DNA from: Streptomyces hyderabadensis
GTDB taxonomy: Bacteria > Actinomycetota > Actinomycetes > Streptomycetales > Streptomycetaceae
Reading direction: 5' to 3'
NCBI RefSeq assembly: GCF_020404845.1
Contig: NZ_JAIOJZ010000021.1
Location: forward strand, 62,001-126,000
DNA length: 64,000 bases
A program made the translations under genes and the position numbers. Of this stretch, positions 25,490-33,250 are shown in pieces (positions within the stretch are counted from its first letter, which is position 1; each line of letters opens with the position of its first letter). The notes beneath the pieces are model-generated. The model saw nothing but the letters and a program-made list of their open reading frames with translations. It was not told the DNA's origin and ran no database searches.

Positions 25490-26929
25490 TCACGCGTCCA
25501 GCGACGTCATCACGTGCTTGATCCGTGTGTAGTCCTCGAAGCCGTAGCCCGACAGGTCCTTGCCGTAGCCGGACTTCTTGAAGCCGCCGTGCGGCATCTC
25601 GGCGACCAGCGGGATGTGGGTGTTGATCCACACGCAGCCGAAGTCCAGCTTCTTGGACATCCGCATCGCGCGGCCGTGGTCCTTGGTCCACACCGAGGAG
25701 GCCAGCGCGTACTCCACGCCGTTGGCCCACTCGACGGCCTGGTCCTCGTCGCGGAAGGACTGGACGGTGATGACCGGGCCGAAGACCTCCTGCTGGATGA
25801 TCTCGTCGTCCTGCTTGAGGCCGGAGACGACGGTCGGGGCGTAGAAGTAGCCCTTGTCGCCGACCCGGTGGCCGCCCGCCTCGACCTTGGCGTGCGCGGG
25901 CAGCCGCTCGATGAACCCGGAGACCTGCTTGAGCTGGTTCGGGTTGTTGAGCGGGCCGTAGAGCACGTCCTCGTCGTCCGGCTGACCGGTCTTGATCTCG
26001 GACGCGGCCTTGGCGAGCGCGCTGACGAACTCGTCGTGGACCGACTCGTGCACGAGCACACGGGTGGCCGCCGTGCAGTCCTGCCCGGCGTTGAAGTAGC
26101 CCGCCTCCGAGATGCCCTCGACGGCCTTGGGGATGTCGGTGTCCTCGAAGACCACGACCGGGGCCTTGCCGCCCAGCTCCAGGTGGACCCGCTTGAGGTC
26201 CTTGGAGGCCGACTCGGCGACCGCCATGCCGGCCCGCACGGAGCCGGTGATGGAGGCCATCGCCGGGGTCTCGTGCTCGACCATCAGGCGGCCGGTGTCG
26301 CGGTCGCCGCAGACGACGTTGAAGACGCCCTTGGGCACGATCGAGCCGATGATGTCGGCCATCAGGGCCGTGGAGGCGGGGGTGGTGTCCGAGGGCTTGA
26401 GGACGACCGTGTTGCCCGCGGCGAGTGCCGGGGCGAACTTCCACACGGCCATCATCATCGGGTAGTTCCACGGCGCGACCTGCGCGCAGACACCGATGGG
26501 CTCGCGGCGCACGAAGGAGGTCAGCCCCTCCATGTACTCGCCGGCGCCGCGGCCCTCCAGCATCCGCGCCGCGCCCGCGAAGAAGCGGATCTGGTCGACC
26601 ATCGGCGGGATCTCCTCGGAGCGGGTCAGCCCGATCGGCTTGCCCGTGTTCTCCACCTCGGCCGCGATCAGTTCCTCGGCCCGCTCCTCGAACGCGTCCG
26701 CGATCTTCAGCAGGGCCTTCTGCCGCTCGGCCGGGACCAGGTCCCGCCAGGCCGGGAAGGCCGCCGCGGCGGCCGCCATGGCGGCGTCCACGTCCGCCTG
26801 CCCGGACAGGGGGGCGGTCGCGTACGCCTCGCCCGTGGCGGGGTTGACCACTTCCGTGGTCCGTCCGTCGGCGGCGTCCCGGAACTCACCGTCGATGTAA
26901 TTGCGCAGACGACGCAGCTCGGTGCTCAC
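25490..26929 (-). CDS. gamma-aminobutyraldehyde-type dehydrogenase, second copy
   Basis: This NAD-dependent aldehyde dehydrogenase of 479 residues has LELGGKAPVVVF and the active-site motif AGQDCTAATR (catalytic Cys near residue 282). It belongs to the same aminoaldehyde subgroup as the enzyme at 17235-18770 but is clearly distinct in sequence. It is divergent from an Lrp/AsnC regulator and a class-III aminotransferase, so the likely path is transamination of a diamine, then oxidation of 4-aminobutanal to GABA. ATG 26929 starts the frame. The promoter and a strong inverted repeat lie upstream (26948-26999). Confidence 0.9.
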   Translation of the reverse strand: MSTELRRLRNYIDGEFRDAADGRTTEVVNPATGEAYATAPLSGQADVDAAMAAAAAAFPAWRDLVPAERQKALLKIADAFEERAEELIAAEVENTGKPIGLTRSEEIPPMVDQIRFFAGAARMLEGRGAGEYMEGLTSFVRREPIGVCAQVAPWNYPMMMAVWKFAPALAAGNTVVLKPSDTTPASTALMADIIGSIVPKGVFNVVCGDRDTGRLMVEHETPAMASITGSVRAGMAVAESASKDLKRVHLELGGKAPVVVFEDTDIPKAVEGISEAGYFNAGQDCTAATRVLVHESVHDEFVSALAKAASEIKTGQPDDEDVLYGPLNNPNQLKQVSGFIERLPAHAKVEAGGHRVGDKGYFYAPTVVSGLKQDDEIIQQEVFGPVITVQSFRDEDQAVEWANGVEYALASSVWTKDHGRAMRMSKKLDFGCVWINTHIPLVAEMPHGGFKKSGYGKDLSGYGFEDYTRIKHVMTSLDA

Positions 26930-26947
26930 TGCCGGCCCTCCAAGTTC

Positions 26948-26999
26948 GGGTGTCCAGTAACTGAGACACCCACCCTAGACGGAGTCCCGACGTTTTCAA
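26948..26999 (-). promoter_or_regulatory. promoter with inverted repeat at the start site
   Basis: On the minus strand TTGAAA (26999-26994) and TAGGGT (26977-26972), 16 bases apart, form a good vegetative promoter for the aldehyde dehydrogenase. GGGTGTC (26948-26954) is inverted as GACACCC (26965-26971), with an inner CAG/CTG pair extending it. The repeat covers the expected transcription start, as expected of a repressor operator or a leader hairpin. Confidence 0.5.
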
Positions 27000-27109
27000 C
27001 ACCCCCGCTCCCCTCCACGTTGCGATATCCGCAGCTTCGGGCTACCCAGACAACGAATTTCATCGATCCGGCCTTGCGAAACTGTCGATACGTCGTGCAC
27101 AGTGAAGCC

Positions 27110-27610
27110 GTGGCCAGTCGAAGCGCAGACCAGAAGGACTCCCGCGAGTCCAGGAACGGCGGTCCCCAGTTGGACGCCGTCTCCCTCGCCATCATCGAGC
27201 AGCTCCAGGAGGACGGCCGCCGGCCGTACGCCGCCATCGGCAAGGCCGTGGGCCTGTCGGAGGCGGCCGTGCGCCAGCGCGTCCAGAAGCTGCTCGACCA
27301 GGGTGTGATGCAGATCGTCGCCGTGACCGACCCGCTCACCGTGGGCTTCCGGCGCCAGGCGATGGTCGGCGTCAACGTGGAGGGCGACGTGGAGTCGGTG
27401 GCCGAGGCGCTGTCGGCCATGTCCGAGTGCGAGTACGTGGTGATGACCGCGGGCTCCTTCGACCTGATGGTGGAGGTCGTCTGCGAGGACGACGACCACC
27501 TCCTGGAGGTCATCAACCGACGCATCCGGGCCGTCCCCGGCGTGCGCTCCACCGAGAGCTTCGTCTACCTCAAGCTCAAGAAGCAGACCTATATGTGGGG
27601 AACCCGATAA
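27110..27610 (+). CDS. Lrp/AsnC-family regulator
   Basis: This transcription regulator of 166 residues has an N-terminal winged helix-turn-helix (about 20-70, with SEAAVRQRVQKLLDQGVM as recognition region) and a C-terminal AsnC/RAM ligand-binding domain (about 80-160). Family members sense amino acids or related amines and form octamers. The gene is divergent from the aldehyde dehydrogenase and two bases before the aminotransferase, so it probably controls both. GTG 27110 gives the usual short pre-HTH tail. GTG 27095 is also possible. Confidence 0.88.
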   Translation: MASRSADQKDSRESRNGGPQLDAVSLAIIEQLQEDGRRPYAAIGKAVGLSEAAVRQRVQKLLDQGVMQIVAVTDPLTVGFRRQAMVGVNVEGDVESVAEALSAMSECEYVVMTAGSFDLMVEVVCEDDDHLLEVINRRIRAVPGVRSTESFVYLKLKKQTYMWGTR

Positions 27611-27612
27611 TC

Positions 27613-28986
27613 GTGAGCACCGACAGCCCCAAGGACCTCAGCAAGGCCGCCTACGACCACCTGTGGATGCACTTCACCCGCATGTCGTCGTACGAGAACG
27701 CCCCCGTCCCCACCATCGTCCGCGGTGAGGGCACCCACATCTACGACGACAAGGGCAAGCGCTACCTCGACGGCCTCGCCGGCCTCTTCGTGGTCCAGGC
27801 CGGACACGGCCGCCAGGAGCTGGCGGAGACCGCCTCGAAGCAGGCGCAGGAGCTGGCCTTCTTCCCGGTGTGGTCCTACGCCCACCCCAAGGCCGTCGAG
27901 CTGGCCGAGCGCCTGGCCGACGAGGCTCCCGGCGACCTCAACAAGGTCTTCTTCACCACCGGCGGCGGCGAGGCGGTGGAGACCGCCTGGAAGCTCGCCA
28001 AGCAGTACTTCAAGCTGACCGGCAAGCCCACCAAGTACAAGGTGATCTCCCGCGCGGTGGCCTACCACGGCACCCCGCAGGGCGCCCTGTCCATCACCGG
28101 CCTGCCGGGCCTGAAGGCCCCCTTCGAGCCGCTGGTGCCGGGCGCGCACAAGGTGCCGAACACCAACATCTACCGCGCCCCGCTGTTCGGCGACGACCCC
28201 GAGGCCTTCGGCCGCTGGGCCGCCGACCAGATCGAGCAGCAGATCCTCTTCGAGGGCCCGGACACGGTCGCGGCCGTCTTCCTGGAGCCGGTGCAGAACG
28301 CGGGCGGCTGCTTCCCGCCCCCGCCCGGCTACTTCCAGCGGGTGCGCGAGATCTGCGACCAGTACGACGTGCTGCTCGTCTCCGACGAGGTCATCTGCGC
28401 CTTCGGCCGCCTCGGCACCACCTTCGCCTGCGACAAGTTCGGCTACGTGCCGGACATGATCACCTGCGCCAAGGGCATGACCTCGGGCTACTCCCCGATC
28501 GGTGCCTGCATCATCTCCGACCGCCTGGCCGAGCCGTTCTACAAGGGCGACAACACCTTCCTGCACGGCTACACCTTCGGCGGCCACCCGGTCTCCGCCG
28601 CGGTCGGCATCGCCAACCTCGACCTGTTCGAGCGCGAGGGCCTGAACCAGCACGTGCTCGACAACGAGGGCGCCTTCCGCGCCACCCTGGAGAAGCTGCA
28701 CGACCTGCCGATCGTCGGCGACGTCCGCGGCAACGGCTTCTTCTACGGCATCGAGCTGGTCAAGGACAAGGCCACCAAGGAGTCCTTCAACGAGGAGGAG
28801 ACCGAGCGGGTCCTGTACGGCTTCCTCTCCAAGAAGCTCTTCGAGAACGGCCTGTACTGCCGTGCCGACGACCGCGGCGACCCGGTCATCCAGCTCGCCC
28901 CGCCGCTGATCTCCAACCAGGAGACCTTCGACGAGATCGAGCAGATCCTGCGTGCCACGCTGACGGAGGCGTGGACGAAGCTCTGA
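27613..28986 (+). CDS. class-III PLP aminotransferase, probable diamine/polyamine transaminase
   Basis: The 457-residue PLP enzyme has the omega-aminotransferase pattern: FFTTGGGEAVETAWKLA for cofactor phosphate binding, SDEVICAFGR with the PLP aspartate, and Lys287 in TCAKGMTSGY. Relatives transaminate putrescine, cadaverine or GABA with pyruvate or 2-oxoglutarate. Context (Lrp regulator, aminoaldehyde dehydrogenase, PotD) favours diamines, with 4-aminobutanal passed to the enzyme at 25490-26929. GTG 27613 lies two bases after the regulator stop with GGGGAA upstream. GTG 27595, inside the regulator gene, is an alternative. Confidence 0.9.
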   Translation: MSTDSPKDLSKAAYDHLWMHFTRMSSYENAPVPTIVRGEGTHIYDDKGKRYLDGLAGLFVVQAGHGRQELAETASKQAQELAFFPVWSYAHPKAVELAERLADEAPGDLNKVFFTTGGGEAVETAWKLAKQYFKLTGKPTKYKVISRAVAYHGTPQGALSITGLPGLKAPFEPLVPGAHKVPNTNIYRAPLFGDDPEAFGRWAADQIEQQILFEGPDTVAAVFLEPVQNAGGCFPPPPGYFQRVREICDQYDVLLVSDEVICAFGRLGTTFACDKFGYVPDMITCAKGMTSGYSPIGACIISDRLAEPFYKGDNTFLHGYTFGGHPVSAAVGIANLDLFEREGLNQHVLDNEGAFRATLEKLHDLPIVGDVRGNGFFYGIELVKDKATKESFNEEETERVLYGFLSKKLFENGLYCRADDRGDPVIQLAPPLISNQETFDEIEQILRATLTEAWTKL

Positions 28987-29009
28987 TCATCCTTTGAGAG
29001 GATCATCAC

Positions 29010-29055
29010 CGGCCCCGGAGCGGTCCGTTCGAGTGAGAACGGCGGCCCGGGGCCG
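29010..29055 (+). terminator. two-part hairpin terminator
   Basis: An outer 9-bp stem (29010-29018 with 29047-29055) encloses an inner CCGTTC/GAACGG stem (29025-29030 with 29037-29042). It lies 24 bases after the aminotransferase stop and separates it from the ABC genes. Confidence 0.7.
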
Positions 29056-29182
29056 CGTGCTGTCCGGCTTCCTCCACGGCGACTCCTTACGGTGCCCAGT
29101 GACCGATCGGCCCCGTCTTCGTTCCCCCGGAAGGGGGACGACCCGACCGGGGAAATACGGATCAGAACCGAGGTGTACGCCC

Positions 29183-29959
29183 ATGGAGGCCCCGCCGGAC
29201 AACGACGTGCTCTGGGCCCGCGCCCTGCACTTCCAGCACCACGACGGCTCCCCCGCGCTGCAAGGCGTGTCGCTCGGCGTGCGCGAGGGCGAGATCCTCG
29301 CCGTGAGCGGCCCGCGCGGCAGCGGCAAGACCACGCTGCTGCGGTGCCTGTCCGGACTGGTCAAGCCGCAGGACGGCGAGGTGTGGTTCAACAGCGTGCC
29401 GGTGCACACCATGGGGCCGCTCAGCCGCGAACGGCTGCGCCGCGACCGCTTCGGCTGGATCGACCCCGCCCCGGCGCTCGTCCCGGAGCTGAACGCCTGG
29501 GAGAACGCCGCGCTCCCCCTCATGCTGCGCGGCATCGGCCGACGCCGGGCCAAGACCGCCGCCCTGGAGTGGCTGGACCGCCTCGACGTCGGCGGCGGGG
29601 CACGCAGGCGCCCGCACGAACTCCAGCAGGCCGAGCGGCAGCGCGTCTGCATCGCCCGCGCCCTCGCCGTCGCCCCGGCGGTCCTCTTCGCCGACGAGCC
29701 GACGGCCCCCCTGCACCACGCCGACCGCGCCCAGGTCCTGCGGACACTCACCACGGCGGCCCGGTCGCACGGCATCACCGTGCTGCTCGCCACGCACGAC
29801 GCGCAGACCGCCGCCCTGGCGGACCGCTCGGTGGCGCTCCTGGACGGACGGCGGGTACGGACCGTGCACCTGCCGCCGCTCGCCGAGACCACGGTGGCCA
29901 CGGGTGCCGCCGGGTCTCCCGGAACGGAAGGCCGGGCGGCGTGCTCGCTCTCCGCCTGA
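29183..29959 (+). CDS. ABC transporter ATP-binding protein with degraded signature
   Basis: This is a 258-residue ABC ATPase of the LolD/MacB type. Walker A GPRGSGKT (about 43-50), Walker B VLFADEP and the H-loop LLATHD are intact. The LSGGQ signature is replaced by LQQAE (in HELQQAERQRVCIARALA), and the D-loop is APLHHAD instead of the usual ALD. Hydrolysis may be weakened or asymmetric. It overlaps the following permease gene by 19 bases. ATG 29183 begins the frame. The substrate is unknown; lipoprotein release, peptide export or a regulatory role are possible. Confidence 0.85.
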   Translation: MEAPPDNDVLWARALHFQHHDGSPALQGVSLGVREGEILAVSGPRGSGKTTLLRCLSGLVKPQDGEVWFNSVPVHTMGPLSRERLRRDRFGWIDPAPALVPELNAWENAALPLMLRGIGRRRAKTAALEWLDRLDVGGGARRRPHELQQAERQRVCIARALAVAPAVLFADEPTAPLHHADRAQVLRTLTTAARSHGITVLLATHDAQTAALADRSVALLDGRRVRTVHLPPLAETTVATGAAGSPGTEGRAACSLSA

Positions 29960-31368
29960 CCCGCACCGCCCACCTCGCCGTCCACCTGCGCCGCCTGCTG
30001 GTCGCGCTGGCCTCGGCGGGCACGGGCTTCCTGCTGCTGTGCGCCCTCGGCCACGCGCTGAGCCACCCCGACGCGCCGGGCGCCTCCGCCCTCCGCCTGG
30101 CCTGGTGCGCGGCGCCGCTGGCCGCCGCTGTGTACCTGGCGGTCGCCGTGGCCCGCACCGACCCCGGCACCCGGCCCCGCTCGGGGCTGTCGGCGATCGG
30201 TCTGGGGCCGGGACGGCTGATGGCCGTCTCGGCGACGACCACGGCCCTGTCCGCCGCGCTCGGCTCGGTGGCGGCCCTGCTCGCCTACCTGTACCTGCGC
30301 GGCGGCCTGACCGGCCGCCCGCCCTCCGAGCGCGTGGCGGCCGACGCCCTGGCCGTCGGCCAGTCCCTGCCCGCGCCGGCGGTGCTGACCCTGCTGGTCC
30401 TCGTACCGGCCCTCGCCTCGGCGGCGGTGGCCCACACGCTGCGCCCCCGCGATCCCCGGCCCAGCACGGCCACCGCCCCGCGCGGCTACGGCCGCTTCGG
30501 CGCGTACGGCTGGGGCAAGGCCCGCGAAACCTTCGGCGCCTACGGCCGCTTCGGCGCGCGCACAGCTGTCGCTGGTCCTGCGGGCAGTCGTGCCGCTGGG
30601 GCGGCACGGGTGGGCGCAGGCGGCGCCCTGCTCACGCAGGCAAGTGACCCCCACCCCCCGGCCCCGGCCCCGGCCCCGGCCCCGGCCCCGACGGACGGCA
30701 CCACACAGACGCTGGACGCCGCTCCCCCGCCCCCGGCCCCGGCGGACGCCACCCCGCCCGAGCCGACCCCCCGCCCCCAGAACACCACCGCCCTCCCCTG
30801 GGGCATCGCCGTCCTCACCGCGGGCCTCACCGTCGAGACCTACACCGGCAACGCGACCGGCGCCCCCGCCCCCGGCACCGCCCCCTCCGCCGGCGTACTG
30901 ATCGGCTGGGCCCTCACCGCCCTGGGCCTCGCCCTGGCAGGCCCCGGCCTCACCCACCTGTGCGGCCGCCTGCTCCAGGCCGCCCGTCCCGGCGCCCTGC
31001 GCCTCCTGGCCGGCCGCGTCCTCATGGAGGAGTCGCACCGCGTCGGCCGCCCGCTCGGCGTCGTCGCCGCAGTCGCAGCCGCGGCCTACGTGACCGCAAC
31101 CGTGTACGACGGGGACGGGCCCGCCTTCGGACCGCTCGGCACCCTGGGCGCCCTGCTCGTGGCGGGCTGCACCGTGGCCACCCTGCTCACCGCGGCCGTC
31201 GAGGCCCGGCACGCCCGCGCCGACACCACGGGCGCCCTGCTGCGGCTCGGCGCGCCCCCGGCGACCCTGCGCGCCGCGGCCGCCGTACGCGCCGCCGCCC
31301 TGCTCGCCCTGTTCGGTCCGCTGGTCCTGATCGTCGCGGTGCTGGCGGCGCTGCCGCTGGACCACTGA
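29941..31368 (+). CDS. FtsX-type ABC permease-like membrane protein
   Basis: The 475-residue membrane protein has about eight hydrophobic segments, in two groups separated by a hydrophilic insert (about 175-275). The insert contains a duplicated YGRFGA motif (54-bp direct repeat at 30486-30504 and 30540-30558) and a run of Ala-Pro pairs from a CCCCGG repeat near 30660-30692. It is the partner of the overlapping ATPase. GTG 29941 was chosen because it overlaps the ATPase end. The insert is low-complexity and may vary between strains. Function is unknown. Confidence 0.75.
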   Translation: MLALRLTRTAHLAVHLRRLLVALASAGTGFLLLCALGHALSHPDAPGASALRLAWCAAPLAAAVYLAVAVARTDPGTRPRSGLSAIGLGPGRLMAVSATTTALSAALGSVAALLAYLYLRGGLTGRPPSERVAADALAVGQSLPAPAVLTLLVLVPALASAAVAHTLRPRDPRPSTATAPRGYGRFGAYGWGKARETFGAYGRFGARTAVAGPAGSRAAGAARVGAGGALLTQASDPHPPAPAPAPAPAPTDGTTQTLDAAPPPPAPADATPPEPTPRPQNTTALPWGIAVLTAGLTVETYTGNATGAPAPGTAPSAGVLIGWALTALGLALAGPGLTHLCGRLLQAARPGALRLLAGRVLMEESHRVGRPLGVVAAVAAAAYVTATVYDGDGPAFGPLGTLGALLVAGCTVATLLTAAVEARHARADTTGALLRLGAPPATLRAAAAVRAAALLALFGPLVLIVAVLAALPLDH

Positions 31369-31475
31369 CCGGCGGAAAACTTTTTCGAGAAAGTCGGCGC
31401 ACCGGCGATGAGTTCCGGGGCCGCCCCGCGTCTACCTCTTCGAACGGCACGGCATACGAACCCGGGAGAGGCCCC

Positions 31476-31883
31476 ATGTACCAGCAGATGATCTTCGTGA
31501 ACCTGGCCACCAACGACCTCGACGCCGCGAAGAAGTTCTTCGCCGGACTGGGATGGGAGATCAACGCCCAGTTCAGCGACGACAGCACCGCCTCGTTCCC
31601 GGTGAGCGACACCATCGTCGTGATGGTGCACACGCCGCAGAAGTACCGCGAGTTCACCAAGAAGGAGATCGCGGACTCGACGAAGACCAGCGAGGTGCTG
31701 ATCGCGCTGAGCGCCGAGAGCCGCGAGAAGGTCGACGAGCTGGTCGAGAAGGCGGTCGCGGCCGGCGGCTCGGTCTCCGGCGAGACCCAGGACCACGGCT
31801 TCATGTACGGCCGGGCCTTCGACGACCTCGACGGCCACACCTTCGAGGTCGCGTGGATGGACCCGGCAGCGATCCAGGGCTGA
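31476..31883 (+). CDS. VOC (glyoxalase/bleomycin-resistance fold) protein
   Basis: The 135-residue protein has a single vicinal-oxygen-chelate domain made of paired beta-alpha-beta units, starting with IFVNLATNDLDAAKKFFAGLGW and ending with the conserved FDDLDGHTFEVAWM. Proteins of this type are lyases, dioxygenases or antibiotic-binding proteins and usually act as dimers. No specific substrate can be read from the sequence. ATG 31476 has GGGAG upstream. It stands alone between the ABC pair and the LOG-family gene. Confidence 0.88.
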   Translation: MYQQMIFVNLATNDLDAAKKFFAGLGWEINAQFSDDSTASFPVSDTIVVMVHTPQKYREFTKKEIADSTKTSEVLIALSAESREKVDELVEKAVAAGGSVSGETQDHGFMYGRAFDDLDGHTFEVAWMDPAAIQG

Positions 31884-31897
31884 TCCGGACGCGTGCC

Positions 31898-31903
31898 TAG
31901 CAT
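31898..31903 (+). promoter_or_regulatory. -10 element for a possible leaderless transcript
   Basis: TAGCAT ends six bases before the GTG at 31910. No Shine-Dalgarno is present, so transcription would start at or very near the initiation codon. Confidence 0.4.
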
Positions 31904-31909
31904 GGGCGG

Positions 31910-33094
31910 GTGGAACAGACACCCGATCAGTCACCCGCCCAGCGCAGGGCCCGCTCACCGCACGGGTCGCCGTCCCTGTCCCGGTTCCAGTCCCACCACG
32001 CCTCCCACGACCGGGAGATCGAGAGCCTCGCCGAGTTCGACCGGGTCGTCTCGGCGCCCGGCAGCCTCGCCCATCACCGCGTCCAGGCCGTCGACCTGAC
32101 GGCCCGTACGGACGCTCTGCTCGCCGCCGACACCACGGGTGCCGTCTTCCTCGGCTGTCCCATGGACCCCGGGGCGGCCGCCGGGGTGCGCGCCGCCGGC
32201 GCCCTGGTCTTCCCGCCCATACCGGGGCTCCCCTTCGACCCCTACCGGGGGCGGGTCTACTCTCCGGAGGAGTTGTACGCCCGCCTCGACGAGGGCTACG
32301 AGGAGACACCGGACGCCCTGGCCTACGACTGGTTCCAGCAGACCAAGGCCGACGGGGACGTCTTCGCCTCCATGCTGCGCGCGATCCACGACGACGCCGT
32401 CTCGGACGCGCTGGACGAACTCGTCGCCGGTGCCCGGGTGGTGGGTGTCATGGGCGGTCACGCCATGGCGCGCGGCACCGCGGAGTACGCGGGCGCCGCC
32501 CGGCTGGGCCGCGAACTGGCCCGCGCCGGTCTCACGGTGGCCACCGGCGGCGGCCCGGGCGCGATGGAGGCGGCGAACCTCGGCGCGTACGCCGCTCCGT
32601 TCGACGACGGCATGCTGGACGACGCCCTGATGCTGCTCGCCAAGGTCCCGTCCTTCACGCAGTCGATCGCCGACTGGGCCCGCTGCGCGTTCGAGGTGCG
32701 TACCCGCTGGCCCCGTGGCGGCGCCTCGATCGGCATCCCGACCTGGTTCTACGGCCACGAGCCGCCCAACGCCTTCGCCGCGCACATCGCCAAGTACTTC
32801 GCCAACGCCACCCGCGAGGACGGCCTGCTGGCCCGCTCCACTGCGGGCGTGGTGTTCCTGCCGGGCGCGGCCGGCACCCTGCAGGAGATCTTCGACAACG
32901 CGACGCCGAACTACTACGAGTCGCGCGGCGAGCCCACGCCGATGGTGCTCGTGGACCGGGAGCACTGGACCCGGACGCTGCCGGCGTGGCCGCTGCTGCG
33001 GTCGCTCGCCCGGGGGCGGGCGATGGAGTCCCGAATCGTGCTGGTTGACCGAATCGACGAGGCTCCTGAGGCGCTGAAACGTGTCGGCGGTTAA
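31910..33094 (+). CDS. LOG-family (Rossmann-fold) nucleotide-binding protein
   Basis: This is a 394-residue cytosolic protein. The C-terminal two-thirds form a LOG/lysine-decarboxylase-like Rossmann domain: VMGGHAMARG, GGGPGAMEAANLGA and the PGxxGTxxE motif as PGAAGTLQEIF. Characterised LOG proteins are cytokinin riboside monophosphate phosphoribohydrolases that cleave AMP-type nucleotides. The N-terminal ~150 residues are specific to longer bacterial members. The second Gly of PGGxGT is Ala here, the catalytic Glu is kept. The GTG at 31910 seems leaderless (see 31898). Confidence 0.85.
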   Translation: MEQTPDQSPAQRRARSPHGSPSLSRFQSHHASHDREIESLAEFDRVVSAPGSLAHHRVQAVDLTARTDALLAADTTGAVFLGCPMDPGAAAGVRAAGALVFPPIPGLPFDPYRGRVYSPEELYARLDEGYEETPDALAYDWFQQTKADGDVFASMLRAIHDDAVSDALDELVAGARVVGVMGGHAMARGTAEYAGAARLGRELARAGLTVATGGGPGAMEAANLGAYAAPFDDGMLDDALMLLAKVPSFTQSIADWARCAFEVRTRWPRGGASIGIPTWFYGHEPPNAFAAHIAKYFANATREDGLLARSTAGVVFLPGAAGTLQEIFDNATPNYYESRGEPTPMVLVDREHWTRTLPAWPLLRSLARGRAMESRIVLVDRIDEAPEALKRVGG

Positions 33095-33106
33095 TAAGAC
33101 GGCAAA

Positions 33107-33160
33107 GTCAACGCCCGTGGCAGGCATATGCGTTGACACTACTTACGCACCGCTTATAGA
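33107..33160 (+). promoter_or_regulatory. consensus promoter with inverted repeat over the -35
   Basis: TTGACA (33133-33138) and TATAGA (33155-33160) are 16 bases apart, the most consensus-like promoter I see in the window. GTCAACGC (33107-33114) is perfectly inverted as GCGTTGAC (33130-33137), whose right arm covers the -35. A bound repressor would block RNA polymerase. The gene served is the LAETG protein at 33251. Confidence 0.6.
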
Positions 33161-33250
33161 CCAGTGAGGCTCATGGGGGTGCTGATGCCGCGTCATCGAG
33201 CGTCGGCGCCCTCTCCACCCCCCGCATTCGCGCTCCCGTAAAGGACAAAC

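Noticed and set aside
28987..31365. 792-codon minus-strand frame opposite the ABC pair
   Set aside because: Gly/Gln/Ala-rich antisense frame; the plus strand has Walker motifs and membrane helices in two overlapping genes.
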